NCBI GenBank assembly: GCA_027946365.1
Contig: JAPEUQ010000008.1
Location: 434,001 to 498,000, forward strand
Direction of reading: 5' to 3'
Source: Kalmusia sp. IMI 367209
Lineage: Eukaryota; Ascomycota; Dothideomycetes; Pleosporales; Didymosphaeriaceae
Length of the DNA: 64,000 bases
Made by a program: the position numbers and the translations under genes. Positions 1 to 11,687 of the stretch are shown piece by piece. Positions within the stretch are counted from its first letter, which is position 1, and every line of letters begins with the position of its first letter. A model generated the notes under the pieces. It was not told the origin of the DNA and searched no databases. It worked only from the letters and a program-made list of their open reading frames with translations.

Positions 1-2
1 GC

Positions 3-2872
3 CATTATTTGGAGCGTATGGAAGAAAACAACATTGGCAAGAGTGCTATTGCAAGCTATCTGACCAAGACCGAGGATCCGTTCCTTCTTGCAGTCTTGCG
101 AAGTTACATGCGGAAGTTCGCCTTCTTTGGGGATCCAATAGACATGGCCATCCGGAAGCTGCTCATGCAAGTTGAATTACCAAAAGAAACGCAACAGATT
201 GATCGTGTTCTCCAGGGGTTCTCCGATCGTTATCACGAATGCAACCCTGGAATTTATATCAATCCAGGTTCGTTCAGTGCTCCCGTTTGGCATTCATCAA
301 TAACTGACTATTCGCAGACAAGGCCTACTTCATCTCATTCTCTATTGTGATCCTACATACTGATTTCTTCAACAAGAACAATAAGCGAAAGATGCAGAGA
401 GCTGATTACATAAAGAATTCGTCTTGTGAGGGAGTTTCGGAAGATGTACTGGGATGCATATACGACAATGTTGTGTATACTCCATTCATCCATATCGAGG
501 ATGAAGTGGATCTAAAAACGATCTCTTCGAAACGAAGTAAACGCACGGCCGTCCTGAAAGGCCCAATGAATGATCCCGCGAGAAAGGCCGCTCGGGAGCC
601 CATTGATCCTTATACCCTCATATTCGAAGGAAAACTCGACGTTCTTCGACCTAATATCAGAGATGTTATGAATTTGGACGATCCGTACAACTACCTTGGA
701 ACCACACCGACCCTCGACACGAAAACTCTTTGGAGATCTTTCTCAAGATTTGGAATCATACAGATCGTTTCCTCGCGGTCCAGACCCGAAGCATTCATGT
801 CACAAGACAGCCAGGACAATCCTCTGCAAAGCTCTGTTGGAATTGTTGAGATGCCTGTCACCAAGGTTGGAGTGTTATGGAGAAAGGATGCCAAACGAAA
901 GAAGGCAAGATCTCCGTGGCAGGAGTGGGGCGCGATTCTGACTCGCTCGGGTCTGTCATTATTCCGGAATTCGAGCTGGGCGAAAAACCTGATGCATCAG
1001 CATGAACAGCACGAGAAGCATGGTGATACAAGCCCTGTCCATTTTCAGCCACCCCTCCAAGAATTCAAGCAAGATCACATGATTCCAATGGATGGTGCAG
1101 TGGCGCTTGTGGACAACACCTACAAAAAACACAAAAACTCATTTGTGATGTTTTCAAGAGCTGGCGAAGAAACATTTCTTGCCGATAGCGAGAAGGACTT
1201 GAACGATTGGTTGGCTATGCTAAACTATACTGCTGCCCACGAAACACTAGGCGTCAGGCCACGTGGGCTACAAGGAGACCTTTATGAAGGCCAAAGGACT
1301 CGGGCTATTCGGCGTGGTGAATCATCTGCATCAACGAAGACGCTTTCTTCTCCAACAGGGGATGTTTTTCACCGCAGTGGAGCTATCGACAAGGAACTTC
1401 AGCAGCAAATGAGACAAGCTCGAAGAGACTTGATGCAAACCCGTATCTCAGAGTCTGAGGAACGGCTCACGCAATCGATAAAGCAACTAGAGGCTCGCTT
1501 GAGAGATGCTCGGCATCTGCAGATTCTTGCACCTATTCAACCAAAATCTCGGGAACTCGTCATTCACGCAGCAGGCCGACTGGCAGCCAAGCTGAAATGG
1601 GCCCGTATCGAAATATGGCGCATGAAATGCCATCGAGATATTCTGGCTCAGGTCCTCGACGATGAGAAGCACACACGCCCAAGTGTTCTCGCAACAAGCG
1701 AGCGCGCTCCATCCGCATCGCAAGCGTCTACTCAGCAAACTTCGAAAGCAGCGAGAATAGGTAGCTTAGCGCGTCTCAGCTCGAAAACAAGCTCTCTCAC
1801 TAACGCAAGCAAACCGCCTCTTTCACCAGCCTCGGCCCGGCCTGGGACAAAATCATCGCGAGATACCGACTTCGGCGGGGAAGACACATTCAAAACACCG
1901 CCAGAGACTACCCGATCTAGCCCCAACGTGCCATCAGCCTCTTTCACTCTTCCTCCTATTTCGTTGAGCCCACGCACCTCAACACACAGAGCCTCTTTAG
2001 CGAGCTCGATGGCACAGTCACCCAAGCTTTCCCCACATGATCACCGGCGTTCCATATCTATCGATGATGTTGCGGTCAGCTCCGACGGCGCGTCAGACGC
2101 TGGATCACAGTACACAACGCCACCGGCTAGTATCCACCGAGAGAGATCAGAGCCAAAGACACCTGAGCTACCTTCTATAGATGGCCTTCACCTGGACAAT
2201 GACTCTGAATCGGAAGTTGATCAACCGCCTGCTGCCTTAGCGGGATCACCGGAATCGCGATCGAAAGTCCGGCGGAGTCTTCATCGTACCCTACGCGATT
2301 CTCATGGTGGTTCCGGGCATCGTCGCGGACACAAAACGAGAGACTCTGCGTCGACAATCATGAGTGACGATACGGAGAACGAAGGGCTGGCCCGTACTAA
2401 GGGAAGTTTCACAGTACACGGAAAGAAGGCTTCTGTCATTCAATTTGGGCCGGACTGGCACAACACGCCTGCAGAGGAGAGATTGAAGATCCGGAAGCAA
2501 GCACAGGAAGCTATGCAGGAAGCCGGCTCCGCCGACGAGAGAGATGGCAGCATCATCAGCGAAGGTACTGCAGCTGTACTTGCTGCATTGGGAACTAAAG
2601 AAGGTGACGATGTCCCTTCGTCCGTGGAAGTTCGCAAGCAGCGTCATGTCTCTTCTCAAACGATCACTCCTGCAACATACAAGAGATCCGTTGACAACTT
2701 TGGGACGGATTCTGACTCGGCATCACAAATGAGCGAGATTGCTGAGGAATCGCAGAAGCCGTCGCCATCAGAGTACAAGCAGACAGCCCACCAAGCGTCC
2801 AGCGATGAGGAAGAATCGCCTTCGGGGCAGGTGAATCTGGCTGCTCCCAAGTCTCAGTCAGTCGAGGCTTAG
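3..2872 (+). CDS. Sec7-PH domain Arf guanine-nucleotide exchange factor (5' partial)
   Basis: The 3' part of a gene that starts left of the window. Exon <3..267 and exon 318..2872 join across a 50-bp intron (268..317) with branch site TAACTGAC. The join restores the C-terminal half of a Sec7 domain: the AVLRSYMRKF helix, then NPD-KAYFISFSIVILHTDFFN, which matches the conserved Sec7 block ending in LHTD.N. A PH domain follows at about nt 865-1240 (VGVLWRKD start, DLNDWLAMLNYTA end helix), then a coiled coil at about 1385-1660, then a long Ser/Pro-rich, probably disordered tail to the stop. Sec7 domains load GTP on Arf GTPases, and the PH domain would place the protein at membranes; the arrangement resembles fungal Sec7-PH proteins such as yeast Syt1, so a role in Golgi or endosome traffic is inferred. 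The catalytic glutamate finger lies upstream of the window. Confidence 0.88.
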
Positions 2873-3783
2873 CGTTCAAAAATTTTCGTACCTACATCTT
2901 GGTTTACAAAAGCGACTGCGTCATTTGCTTCCCTATTTCATCCCTCTTGTCACCTCCACGATCCCTGCTCTCACTTTCCCTATAATGCTATTGCACATAC
3001 CTGCTTTTCCTTCTATTCGCACGAGCAGCAAGGCGTAGGTGGTGTTTGAACTTCAACGAGTTTTCGCATGACACGACATCTCCTTTCCCTTCTTTCGAGT
3101 CCCTTCTGCGCCTACCTGCATGGGACAGTAAATGTATAGATTTTGTATCTGGAGCGCGGAGTTGTATGGGCCATTCGACAGTCATGGAATTGATATTGAT
3201 GAGTAGATCCGACAGGCGACTGAAGGATTGACGGGTCGGTGTTTTGTCAGATGGAACGCTCAGAGCAGCTAAGCTTGAGTTTTAGGAGTTGGATGCGATT
3301 GTCTGGAAACGATGGGCAACGGCCGTGTAGCATTCTGACACGGTGCATATACCTTCGATATTGGAATGGAAGTTATATAAGCCAAAACTCTACTCTTCTT
3401 CCGGCCCTTGAGCTGAGCATGCACTGTGTTGACTCGCGCAGCTCTACACGCGATGATGCGAGCATCGCATCTCTGCAGCTTGTATAGTCATACTAAACTA
3501 ATCAACAAACACGCGTCACGCATGGTGCCTCGGGACATGTTAACCCCGTGCTATCACCGCTGCACAAAGAGCGCTAATACCCCACACTTTTCTCTCCTGC
3601 CGAGGTACTTTTCCCCATCTCGCAAGCAGACAGTCCACGCTAACGTACCACACTTCGTTCAGAGTCCGACATCAGTCCAACTTCCATCCCGTCGTCTTTG
3701 CCCCCATCCCCATACTTTCATTTCGCCCTCTTACGAACCCGATTTCTTCCCCCTCCCCTCTCTTCCCAAATCATTCGTTCACA
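2873..3783. other. Intergenic region, 911 bp
   Basis: No coding frame with family resemblance was found. Pyrimidine-rich tracts (TTCCC..., CCCCTCCCCTC) sit directly before the start of the next gene at 3784, as is common in fungal promoters. Confidence 0.5.
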
Positions 3784-4905
3784 ATGGCCGCAACAGACGA
3801 CCTCCGCGCCTCCTCCCTCTTCTCCTTCGCCCAGCACGTCGTCCTCATCACGGGCGGCGCGAGCGGGCTCGGCGAAATGGCCGCGCAGGCGTTTGTGCAG
3901 AACGGCGCTAGGGTCATCATCGCGTCGCGGAAGGAGGCGGAGCTGAGGAAGGCGAGTGAGCGGTTGAATGGCTTGGGGCCTGGCACGTGCGAGTGGGTCG
4001 TTGCGGACTTGAAGGATAAGAAGGGGTGCGTGGGGCTGTGTGAGGAGGTCAAGAGGCGGACGGATAGGCTTACCGTGTTGTTGAGTAAGTTGTTTATTGC
4101 GATCCTATTCAATTTTTTTTTTCATTTGCGAATTCGTCATGTTTCTCATTATTATCATTATTATTGTTATTTTTCTTTCAAGAGTTTGGAACTGATTGAT
4201 GTTTGCGCGAGCAGATAATTCGGGTGCCAGTTGGGGAGGCGATTACTACGATTTCGAGGAGAGCGGGTGGGATAAGTTAATGGCGCTCAACGTCAAGTCG
4301 ATCTTCTACGTTACCGTTGGCTTGGAGCCGTTGCTGCTGAAGGGCGCGACGGCCGACAGCCCGTCACGCGTCATCAATATAGCGAGTATTGCGGGGATAC
4401 AGACTGTGGACGTTACGACGGGCGACGACGGGGGCCTCGCGCAGCCGGGACACGGGACGTTTTCTTGTGAGTATTCTGGTGATCACGAGGGGTGTAGAGT
4501 GTGTGGAGATGTGTGCTAACAGGTGGCAGATGGCCCATCGAAGGCGGCGTGTATTCATCTCACGAAGATGCAGGCGTCGAAGCTGGCACCTAAAAATATC
4601 ATGGTGAATGTTATCTGCCCAGGTGTTTTCCCTAGTCGTATGACGGCTTTCGGGCTGAGTAAGTTCCGCGATACGCTCGTGCAGGGGCAGCCTACGGGAC
4701 GGATTGGCAAGCCGAGTGATTTTGGAGGAATGGTGCTGTTTTTGAGTAGTGTGGGTAAGTGCAAGGGTTGTTCGTGTTGTGTGATGGTATCAAATGCTAA
4801 TAGTGGACAGCGAGTGCTCATATGACGGGCAATGTGCTAGAGTTGGACGGAGGGCAAAATTTGACGGGGTGGCGGGCCAAAGCGAAGGCACCGAGTAAGA
4901 TTTGA
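3784..4905 (+). CDS. Short-chain dehydrogenase/reductase (classical SDR)
   Basis: Four exons, 3784..4084, 4215..4466, 4530..4754 and 4811..4905, give a 290-residue protein, the usual size for a classical SDR. The joins are supported by motifs that span them: TGGASGLG (cofactor-binding TGxxxGxG), NNSGA (the NNAG equivalent, created by splicing intron 1), INIASIAG with the catalytic Ser, and YGPSK with catalytic Tyr185 and Lys189, where the Tyr codon is split by intron 2. The C-terminus has NVICPGVFPSRM and ELDGGQNLTGW, typical of this fold. It should be an NAD(P)H-dependent oxidoreductase; the substrate cannot be read. It resembles the fungal RhlG/gluconate-5-dehydrogenase-like SDRs. Intron 1 (130 bp) contains a low-complexity ATT-rich tract. 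The neighbour to the right is convergent. Confidence 0.88.
4125..4182 (+). repeat. AT-rich low-complexity tract in an intron
   Basis: Inside intron 1 of the SDR gene: TTTTTTTT followed by irregular ATT/ATC repeats (CATTATTATCATTATTATTG). It is a simple-sequence tract with no coding role. Confidence 0.6.
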
Positions 4906-5274
4906 AGAGATATAATAAGTCACTGTATGATAGAGGCTGGCTACGGTACCTGCTGTTCTACACCCCCTGTATATGATGTGCTCTGGGCATAGATGATGAG
5001 CAGATGACTAAAACAGTCTTGATAAGCCAAAAGAAATAAGAAGTTCAGGATGCTCATGCAATAGGTCAAGTAGTCCTATATAACACACCTAGCGGAGTAG
5101 ACAATTATATATTCTGGAGTTGTACACGATGGTTACCTTTATGACGCGATCAGGTCATATGAGAGATTTTATGGAACCTATCCTAGTGTCAAATGAGTAG
5201 TAGACATACCTAGCTAAGTACATATACTGAGTCGAGTAGATAGTACTGGGAGATATGGCCTCCTGTTACTGTAC
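4906..5274. other. Convergent intergenic region, 369 bp
   Basis: It lies between the 3' ends of the SDR and the flavin monooxygenase. It is AT-rich, with no coding signal, and probably holds both 3' UTRs. Confidence 0.45.
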
Positions 5275-7729
5275 TTATAAGGCATGCGAAACTTCATTGT
5301 ACAAAAGCTGTAGGTGCTTATGAGTGAGATCTATTACATCAACCTTATTTGCAACCAAATCATCAAAATACATCTGAGATGACCCTGAGCGAACATAAGT
5401 CGCGATGGGCAAGCCTCTTCCCACCTTATTCAACGTCCACATCTTCAATTCCGCCCCCGTGAACAAGAATCGATACAAAGCAAAACCATGAGTCTCCTCC
5501 GCTGAACCTACAGCTGCGACTGTCACCGCCACAGCGGTGTCTTTCCCACGCTCCTGCCACGAACTTTTAAAATCGAGAGTGCTGTACAGGCTTTCCGCAC
5601 TATATCCATCCACTCCGATGTTCCACACCGTAATCAGATCTTGGGCTTCCTCGTATCTATATACTCTCCGCAAAGACTTTCCATTCGTGTTGCCAGACAT
5701 AAAATATTCCCAGTCAAATGACGCCTCAGTCGGATACCGAGGGTGAAGGCTGTGATGCGAAAATACGACGCCAGCCGTTGATTCCCTGCATGCTGCAGTC
5801 CACTCCCCGTGTAATCCGAAGAATACCGCTCGCGCAAGGAACGCGCCGTCTCGCGCCTGATGTCGGACTGACTGTATCGCCATGAGCGTCTTCATCGCCT
5901 CGGTCTTGTCGCTTCCTGGATCTGTATACCGCGCTGAGCAGATGAAGCCTTCCGTCTCGGAGAACCCCAGATCGAAACGCTCGAGGCCAAATTCTCGACT
6001 GGCTTGCTCCATCGCTCCGACTGTGTCGCCGAAGGGATTGTGTGGGATCTCGGCTTTCTTACCTTCCTTCACGGCTCTACGGAGGTCGCGGTAGAACTCG
6101 AGTAGCTTTGCATGTTGTGTGCTTTGAGCAGGCGTTTTAGTGGGGTGGCTGGAAAAGGTCCATTCACGAACAATGGCGCGGGCTTGCATTTCGAGGAGAG
6201 GCCAGTAGGCGCCTGCAAAGCCGAGGACAGCCAGTGTAGGGATGGACGAATTCTGCGAGAGAAAGCTTTTGTCGAGGATGATGGGGACTTGCGGGGTCGT
6301 GGGATCGAATTCAAGGGCTGATTTTGTGCTCTCGGAGAGGAAGGAGAGGGAGGAAGAGACGTCGAAGCCGGTGGCATAGATGACTGCGCATATTTCCTTG
6401 ACAGTGGTGGAAGTAGTGCCATTGTAATTCGTGATATTAGCTGTGAGGAAAGGGGATTTGTTGGATGATTCTAAATTTTGTACAGTTCCGCGGTGCTGAA
6501 AGATTTCCCCGGTTTTCAGGAATTGGGAGTATGTGTCTCCCAGGATACCAATGGGCGCCAAGTTGTCAACTCGACGGGTGTCGAGGGAGCCTTCGTTGCC
6601 GTCAACGATGGTGTGGATCATTTTCCTTGAAGCTGTGATTTTTTCGGGAGTGACTAGTCCTACCGTGAATTCGGGCGGTGGATCTAAATGATGAGCCAAG
6701 TTAGAAAAGTTTGGCTAGGAGAATGACTAGTGTTATGGCACCGAGATCTAATAACAGCGCAAAGATGGAAGTGTAAAGAATGCATAAAATAATATGAGCG
6801 GTGTAATGACAGTGTGTAGAGGAGTATAACATCAAGGGGAAGTTTGAATACGCTGAATTTTCTTCAGCGTTATCAACGTTCTTACCTGCAGGGCGACTTG
6901 ATCGATCGAACAAAGTAAAGTCTGCTGGTTGGAAGGTGCATGAGCTCGCGCTTGGGTCCCGTATAAACGACGGGAGAGCAAACATCTCATGTGAACTGAT
7001 ATGCAAAACACGGACAGGTCTCCATTTTGCTCTCTTAGATTCCGTTGAATCAGGCGAGTACTGGGCATCAGAAATTTGTAGTGCTAGCAAGGCTGCAATG
7101 TCGCCTCCTGAGTGTGAACCACCAACTACTAATACTCTTCTGTCACCAGTGCTAAGTTTATGCCCACTGTCGATGTCGCTCAGCATTCGGTATTGAGTGC
7201 TATGAAGTATTGGTACTGTTGAGTTGGATGACTCATTCAGACGCGGCATCTTGGGAATGCTGAAGAAGCCAGGTGCAGCCACGATGTAATCAAAAGTTAT
7301 CTCTGAGAGCTCCGTCATTCTGTCCCCGAGGTCCCTGCAAAGCTGTATCTTCCAGCGGCGCTGCTCGCCGTCTCCTACGTCTTCTAATTGCTCTACTTCT
7401 TGAACCGTAGTTCTAAACTGTACGATTTCTGGAGGAATGTATCGCTCCCAGTATTGAGTGAGGTACTGATAAACTTGTGACGCTTTGGGATAGATCGGCG
7501 CTGATTGGCCCTGCAGATCTATAGACTCCCAGGAAAGGTCCGAGAAGCTCATCGTGAATTTGCTCTGGTTCGTGCGCATATTTGGGTTGATAATGCCATC
7601 TAGGATCCATGAGCCACCGATCTTGTCTCCTCTTTCGAATATCGTAATGTTGAACTGTTTGGCTTGGAGCAGCTTCCGTGCCGCAATGATGCCTGCGGGG
7701 CCTGTTCCAATAATAGCAATCGTCTTCAT
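5275..7729 (-). CDS. Flavin-containing monooxygenase with C-terminal extension
   Basis: Two exons on the minus strand, 7729..6886 and 6683..5275, encode about 750 residues. The intron (6684..6885, 202 bp) has a GTAAGA donor and TTTAG acceptor, and the join restores Asp in RPAD-PPPEF. Motifs: GTGPAG (FAD Rossmann, residues 8-13), GGSWILDG, GGSHSGGD (NADPH-binding Rossmann, about residues 203-210) and YATGFD (the ATG motif of FMO/BVMO enzymes). The first 480 or so residues are a group B flavin monooxygenase that would use FAD, NADPH and O2 to oxygenate a small molecule. The last 250 or so residues are not part of the usual FMO fold; FFGLHGEW and the later basic YRY/FLFTG segment recall the DUF6314 family (tentative). 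It lies near a UstYa-type gene, and FMOs occur in the ustiloxin cluster, so a tailoring role is possible but unproven. Confidence 0.82.
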
Positions 7730-8502
7730 CTTTCACTAAACGATGCGATGTGTGCTATGTTACTTGTGTGATAACTAACCTCTTGGTGATTTGATAATGG
7801 TGCCCGTGCGAGGGTGTCATCCCTCGTGTTCGTGTTCAAAATGTGATGCAGCAGGCAGGCGTGTAGTGAAACTAAACCTAATGAGCTTTAGCGCATATAA
7901 CGAGGGGGTCAAGGTGCCCTGCCAGCCTTTGCAGAGACGATCTCAATTAAATGCACATGCGTCATGTTATCACAATAACTTGGTCGTCGAAGACAATTCT
8001 TGCGGCAACGCATGTTATCGTTCGATCAACTCAAATCAATTTCAGAACATGCGGTGCATAGTTTCCAGTTACGAGGTAGTCATGTTGTGCCACCCAAGAC
8101 ACTATAATGGACCAATTGTGTTCTGACCAGCACATGCGAGGCGTTCGGTACGCCACACCTTCCGTATGTGCTCGAACTCCGATAGCCAGGCGAAGCGAAT
8201 AGTTTTGAGCGACAAGCTCTACATACAGGATAGAGCTCAAAAACACGAGCTGAAAGGGGTGCAAGGCGGTAACAACCTTGATGATAGATACGGAAGGCGA
8301 TCGCATGGTCATTTGCTACAACGAGCAAGGCCTTTTGCAAGGTCAATATATTGCTGCAGCTTGGTCCCACTTGCTGCGTGTTCTTAGGTCGATTTGTTTC
8401 GTTCCAGCTATACGAAAGAAGCCAATCAGTTCCACTGTGCTTAGACATCACCTCGCAAACTGCATCAAATTGACGTTGGTGTAAAGAAAACAAAGCGCAA
8501 AC
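7730..8502. other. Intergenic region, 773 bp (divergent promoters)
   Basis: It lies between the 5' ends of the flavin monooxygenase (minus) and the rhodopsin-like gene (plus). The open frames present are short and show no family resemblance. It is presumed to be a two-way promoter. Confidence 0.45.
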
Positions 8503-9632
8503 ATGAAGAGTCTCTCCATTGAAACCCTCGAAGTAAGTCTACAACGACATCTTGTGAAGATCTTAACATTAATGTGATAGCAGGCTCTTCTCTGGGGATT
8601 GACCGCTCTAGACACTTTACTGACAGCAGGTCGGCTTCTTATTCACTGGCAAAAGCTCAAGAAGATTCGAATTGATGACATCTTCAATGTCCTTGCGGTA
8701 GCTTTTTTTTGCTAGTCTTTATGGTCACGTGGCAAAGATACGTACCAATCGAGCTGCCTGCAAAATTATACGCCGTTGGGAAGACCAAAACGCCTCCCTC
8801 GACTGATTACGACCCAATAGACGCATTAAAGAATGACTTTGCCAACCTCGTCATATTCTGGTGTGTCATTTATTCAGTCAAAGCCAGTTTTTTGGCGCTT
8901 TACTGGCAGATCTTCGAAATTTCGCGGCGATTTCGAATTGCGTGGAGCATTCTTACAGCTTATATTGTTTTGAGCTTTCTGGTCACTGTTCTATCAGTAT
9001 TCTGGCATTGTGGTAGCCCAGCGACCCTGATAGATCTAGGTGAGATATTTTTCTGCGCTTCGCATAAGATCAACATTAACTAAAAAAGTAGATGCTTGCA
9101 GACGGTGGAAACCCCGCGCCATTACTATCATGTACATTGGAGCAGTTTTGCATATGGTCGGCGATTTACTCAGTAAGCCTAGCAAACTCTATCATCGAAT
9201 GAAAGGCTAACTTGAACATAAGTGATGGCTCTACCGATAATTATGATCCGCAAATTGCAGATGAGAAGAAGAGAGAAGATCGGTCTAGCGTTCATTTTCG
9301 CCCTGGTTCTGATTGACGTATGCTTTGCCATACTGCGAGTGGTTTTTACTATGAAACTCAGCGCCAGGAGAGACTCTGACGAAAACACACTCTTTGCTAG
9401 CCTGGATCCCATAGTCGCCGTTCTTGTATGCACGTTACCGTGCTATCGTAGCCTCATCTCACCTGATCGGAAGACGCCAATCACCCGTACCGCCACTGTT
9501 TCTTTGAACTCGTCAAAGTTTACTAGCATTTTTAAGACTTCTACATTTTCAAAGAAAAGTACGGCTTCTAGTACAGAGATGGACGAATTCAGTACTGAAC
9601 ATCTTCCAATACGCAATGCGACGAGCGTCTGA
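8503..9632 (+). CDS. Fungal rhodopsin-like integral membrane protein (apparent 1-base frameshift)
   Basis: Exons 8503..8532, 8581..9039, 9092..9172 and 9223..9632 are joined by introns of 48, 52 and 50 bp. The product has several hydrophobic helices (LLTAGRLLIHW, VIFWCVIYSVKASFLALYW, AYIVLSFLVTVLSVFW, MYIGAVLHMVGDLLMM, GLAFIFALVLIDVCFAILR), the IDD after helix 1, and DACRRWKP before helix 5. These fit the fungal rhodopsin/SAT4-like family (PF20684), widespread in plant-associated ascomycetes and of unknown biochemical role. In exon 2 the frame is broken at the T8 run 8703..8710: the frame reading IDDIFNVLAVAFF hits TAG, and one extra T would continue cleanly into LLVFMVTWQRY. This is either a sequencing error in a homopolymer or a real frameshift. 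No retinal-binding role can be claimed. Confidence 0.78.
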
Positions 9633-9775
9633 GTATGGCCCAAATTCGTTTCCACTAGAGAAAGGTCACTATATTTCCTGATGGTCCAGAGATCCTACAT
9701 AGGAATGCTGCGGAATCATGTAACTCTACTTCAATCGTGATTTTAGTCAATGTCCTGCTTCAAAGCGTTTTTTAC

Positions 9776-10749
9776 TTAAGCATCAGCGTTAGGATCAAAC
9801 GGAGGCTCCACAAAGTCCACCAAAACATGCCCAGGAAAGTCCTTTCTCTGAGGAATCATCGCAGGCTCTACGCGATGAGCTCGAGCGGTCCCCATCAATG
9901 CCCCGTAATCTCTGCAGGTATGCTCAACGTTAAAATTTGGGTGAGGGGCTGTGTGATGCTTAAGCCAGTTATAAGTGATCAATGTTGCATCCGCATCACA
10001 CATTAGTTTTTGACGCAACATATCTGCGCAATGATCTACGTGCTCTCTCCACTCTTCGATTCGGTCACGATAGTAATCGTCATTTTCCAGGTAATATTCT
10101 GGGTATGTTGCGCGCCATAACGATCTCTGAAGCTATGTAAGTGCTACAAATTCTTACTTCCGTGTTGAGTTTATACGTACGACACAATGAATGAGATGAA
10201 CTGCTTCGAAAAGTGCCATGCGGCCTCCTCCGGCTGTCTCAGGAAGCCTCACCGCATGTATTGACGCATTTAGGGTTTGAAATGTCTCCTCGGAGATGCG
10301 CATCACGTTCACTGCTATCCGTGGTCAAATTCAAACCTGGATATCACTCAGGGCAACATACTCGGTAATACCTCATCCCACGCCATATCTACGGTTGGTG
10401 ATGGAGGGCCCTTGAACGGAGATGAGCGGTCAAAGGTTCCATTGAACCGTTGCTTGCTCGTCTTCTGCTGTCCACCTACTACCCCACCTGAACATGTAAG
10501 AAACCAGTAGTGCTAATCATTTCATTCTTACATACTGGAGCATGCACAGAATTGATGTTTCTGTCTGCTTGTAGCAGCGAAAATGGCCAGGGATATCGAC
10601 AACAGAATTAGATGTAAGCCTATCTGAATACTGAATCGAAGGCATTTATCTCCACGTCGCGCCTGACTTTTAAATAGAACAACATTTTCTAACGAAAGAT
10701 GAGTACAAAATCTGTCCGTTTGGCTCTCGTCTTCGTATTCGGGGCGCAT
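9776..10749 (-). CDS. UstYa-family (DUF3328) oxidase-like protein
   Basis: Four exons on the minus strand, 10749..10536, 10487..10362, 10314..10181 and 10132..9776, encode 276 residues; introns are 48, 47 and 48 bp with GTATGT/GTACGT donors. There is a short cytosolic N-terminus, one membrane helix (LHLILLSISLAIFAAT), then a lumenal domain with FNGTFDRSSPFKGPPSP, AWDEV, and both family-defining HxxHC motifs: HLIHC (before intron 3) and HVDHC followed by ADMLRQKLMCDAD. YPEYYL and HTCRDYG are also typical. UstYa/UstYb-type proteins carry out oxidative cyclisation of fungal ribosomal peptides (ustiloxin, phomopsin, cyclochlorotine, victorin clusters). All expected blocks are present, so it looks intact. 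A small secreted repeat protein lies 0.94 kb away and is transcribed divergently, suggesting a precursor/enzyme pair. Confidence 0.88.
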
Positions 10750-11687
10750 CCTGATGCCTTTCAACAGAAGTGGAGTTGACAGCATATGGGTATACAAGCA
10801 TACTGTACGTGATCGATTACTGCGATGAACGATCGCCCCCCATCTATTTTCATGGCCAAGTCCAGATTTTCTTGGCTACATGTTCTTGCGCGTATATGCA
10901 TGCCATGCAAGTGGGTCACATGTACGTCAAGCCGCTTGAATACGAGATACGAGTTTGCAGGGGCAAATGCAACCTTGGAAGACGACAACCTTTTCCATGT
11001 GCATCAATAAATGTGCATCACGGAGCAACACGTACCGTTAAGAATGAAGAAGGTGCCAAGATATCTTACGAGGTTTTACTAGGGCTTGATACCGGGAAAC
11101 CTGGCATCGGGTGACATTGATAGTGTCCCTGACGCCCAGCCACGATACATTTATCAAGTGTGTATGCAGCCTGTGTATAAGTTATTACTCTTTAAGCCAT
11201 AAACTCATCGAATTCGTCTGGTGAAGCCAAGGAGTAGAGCATAGAGCAAGATGCCGACAAGAGTCGTGGTCGAATTGCTCCGGGCATACAAAGCCTGCAT
11301 CTCTACGGAGGAGCCAAAAAAAAGAATGGTACACGTATGCTTTGATCAATACTCAACCCTCTACTTCGCCAAGATCATACTACCTTGTAGCCGTCGAGAT
11401 GGTGTATACAAATGTTCAAGGATTATCATGGCTATATCGATTGGTGTCACTGCACATGCACCCACGATAACTGTTGATGCGTCAGGACAAGGAAGCAGGT
11501 AGCACGAAACTTAACCCCCGCAGTGTTTTCAAGCAGGTTATATATTGAACCACAAACTCAATGCAGATGAAGCAAGCTGCGTTATATTCGCAAGACCTCG
11601 GTCCATTTTCCAACTTTTTCTATCGAAAGCGCGCTTCATCGGTAATTTTAATCTTCTACATATATACACGCCTCCAACCGTCTCACG
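10750..11687. other. Intergenic region between UstYa-like gene and repeat peptide gene, 938 bp
   Basis: Two divergent 5' ends face this region. No open frame here has a signal peptide, repeat or domain that I recognise. It would hold the shared promoter of the proposed peptide locus. Confidence 0.45.
11539..11547 (+). promoter_or_regulatory. TATA-like element upstream of repeat peptide gene
   Basis: TTATATATT lies about 140 bp upstream of the ATG at 11688; a second TATATA at 11661..11666 is too close to the ATG to act as a usual TATA box. Sequence resemblance only. Confidence 0.3.

Noticed and set aside
2291..2659. Long antisense open frame in the Sec7-PH gene
   Set aside because: It is the complement of a well supported exon; no domain or splice support of its own.
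10770..11114. Possible second peptide gene in the UstYa promoter region
   Set aside because: No signal peptide, no repeats, and the open frame has no splice or family support.
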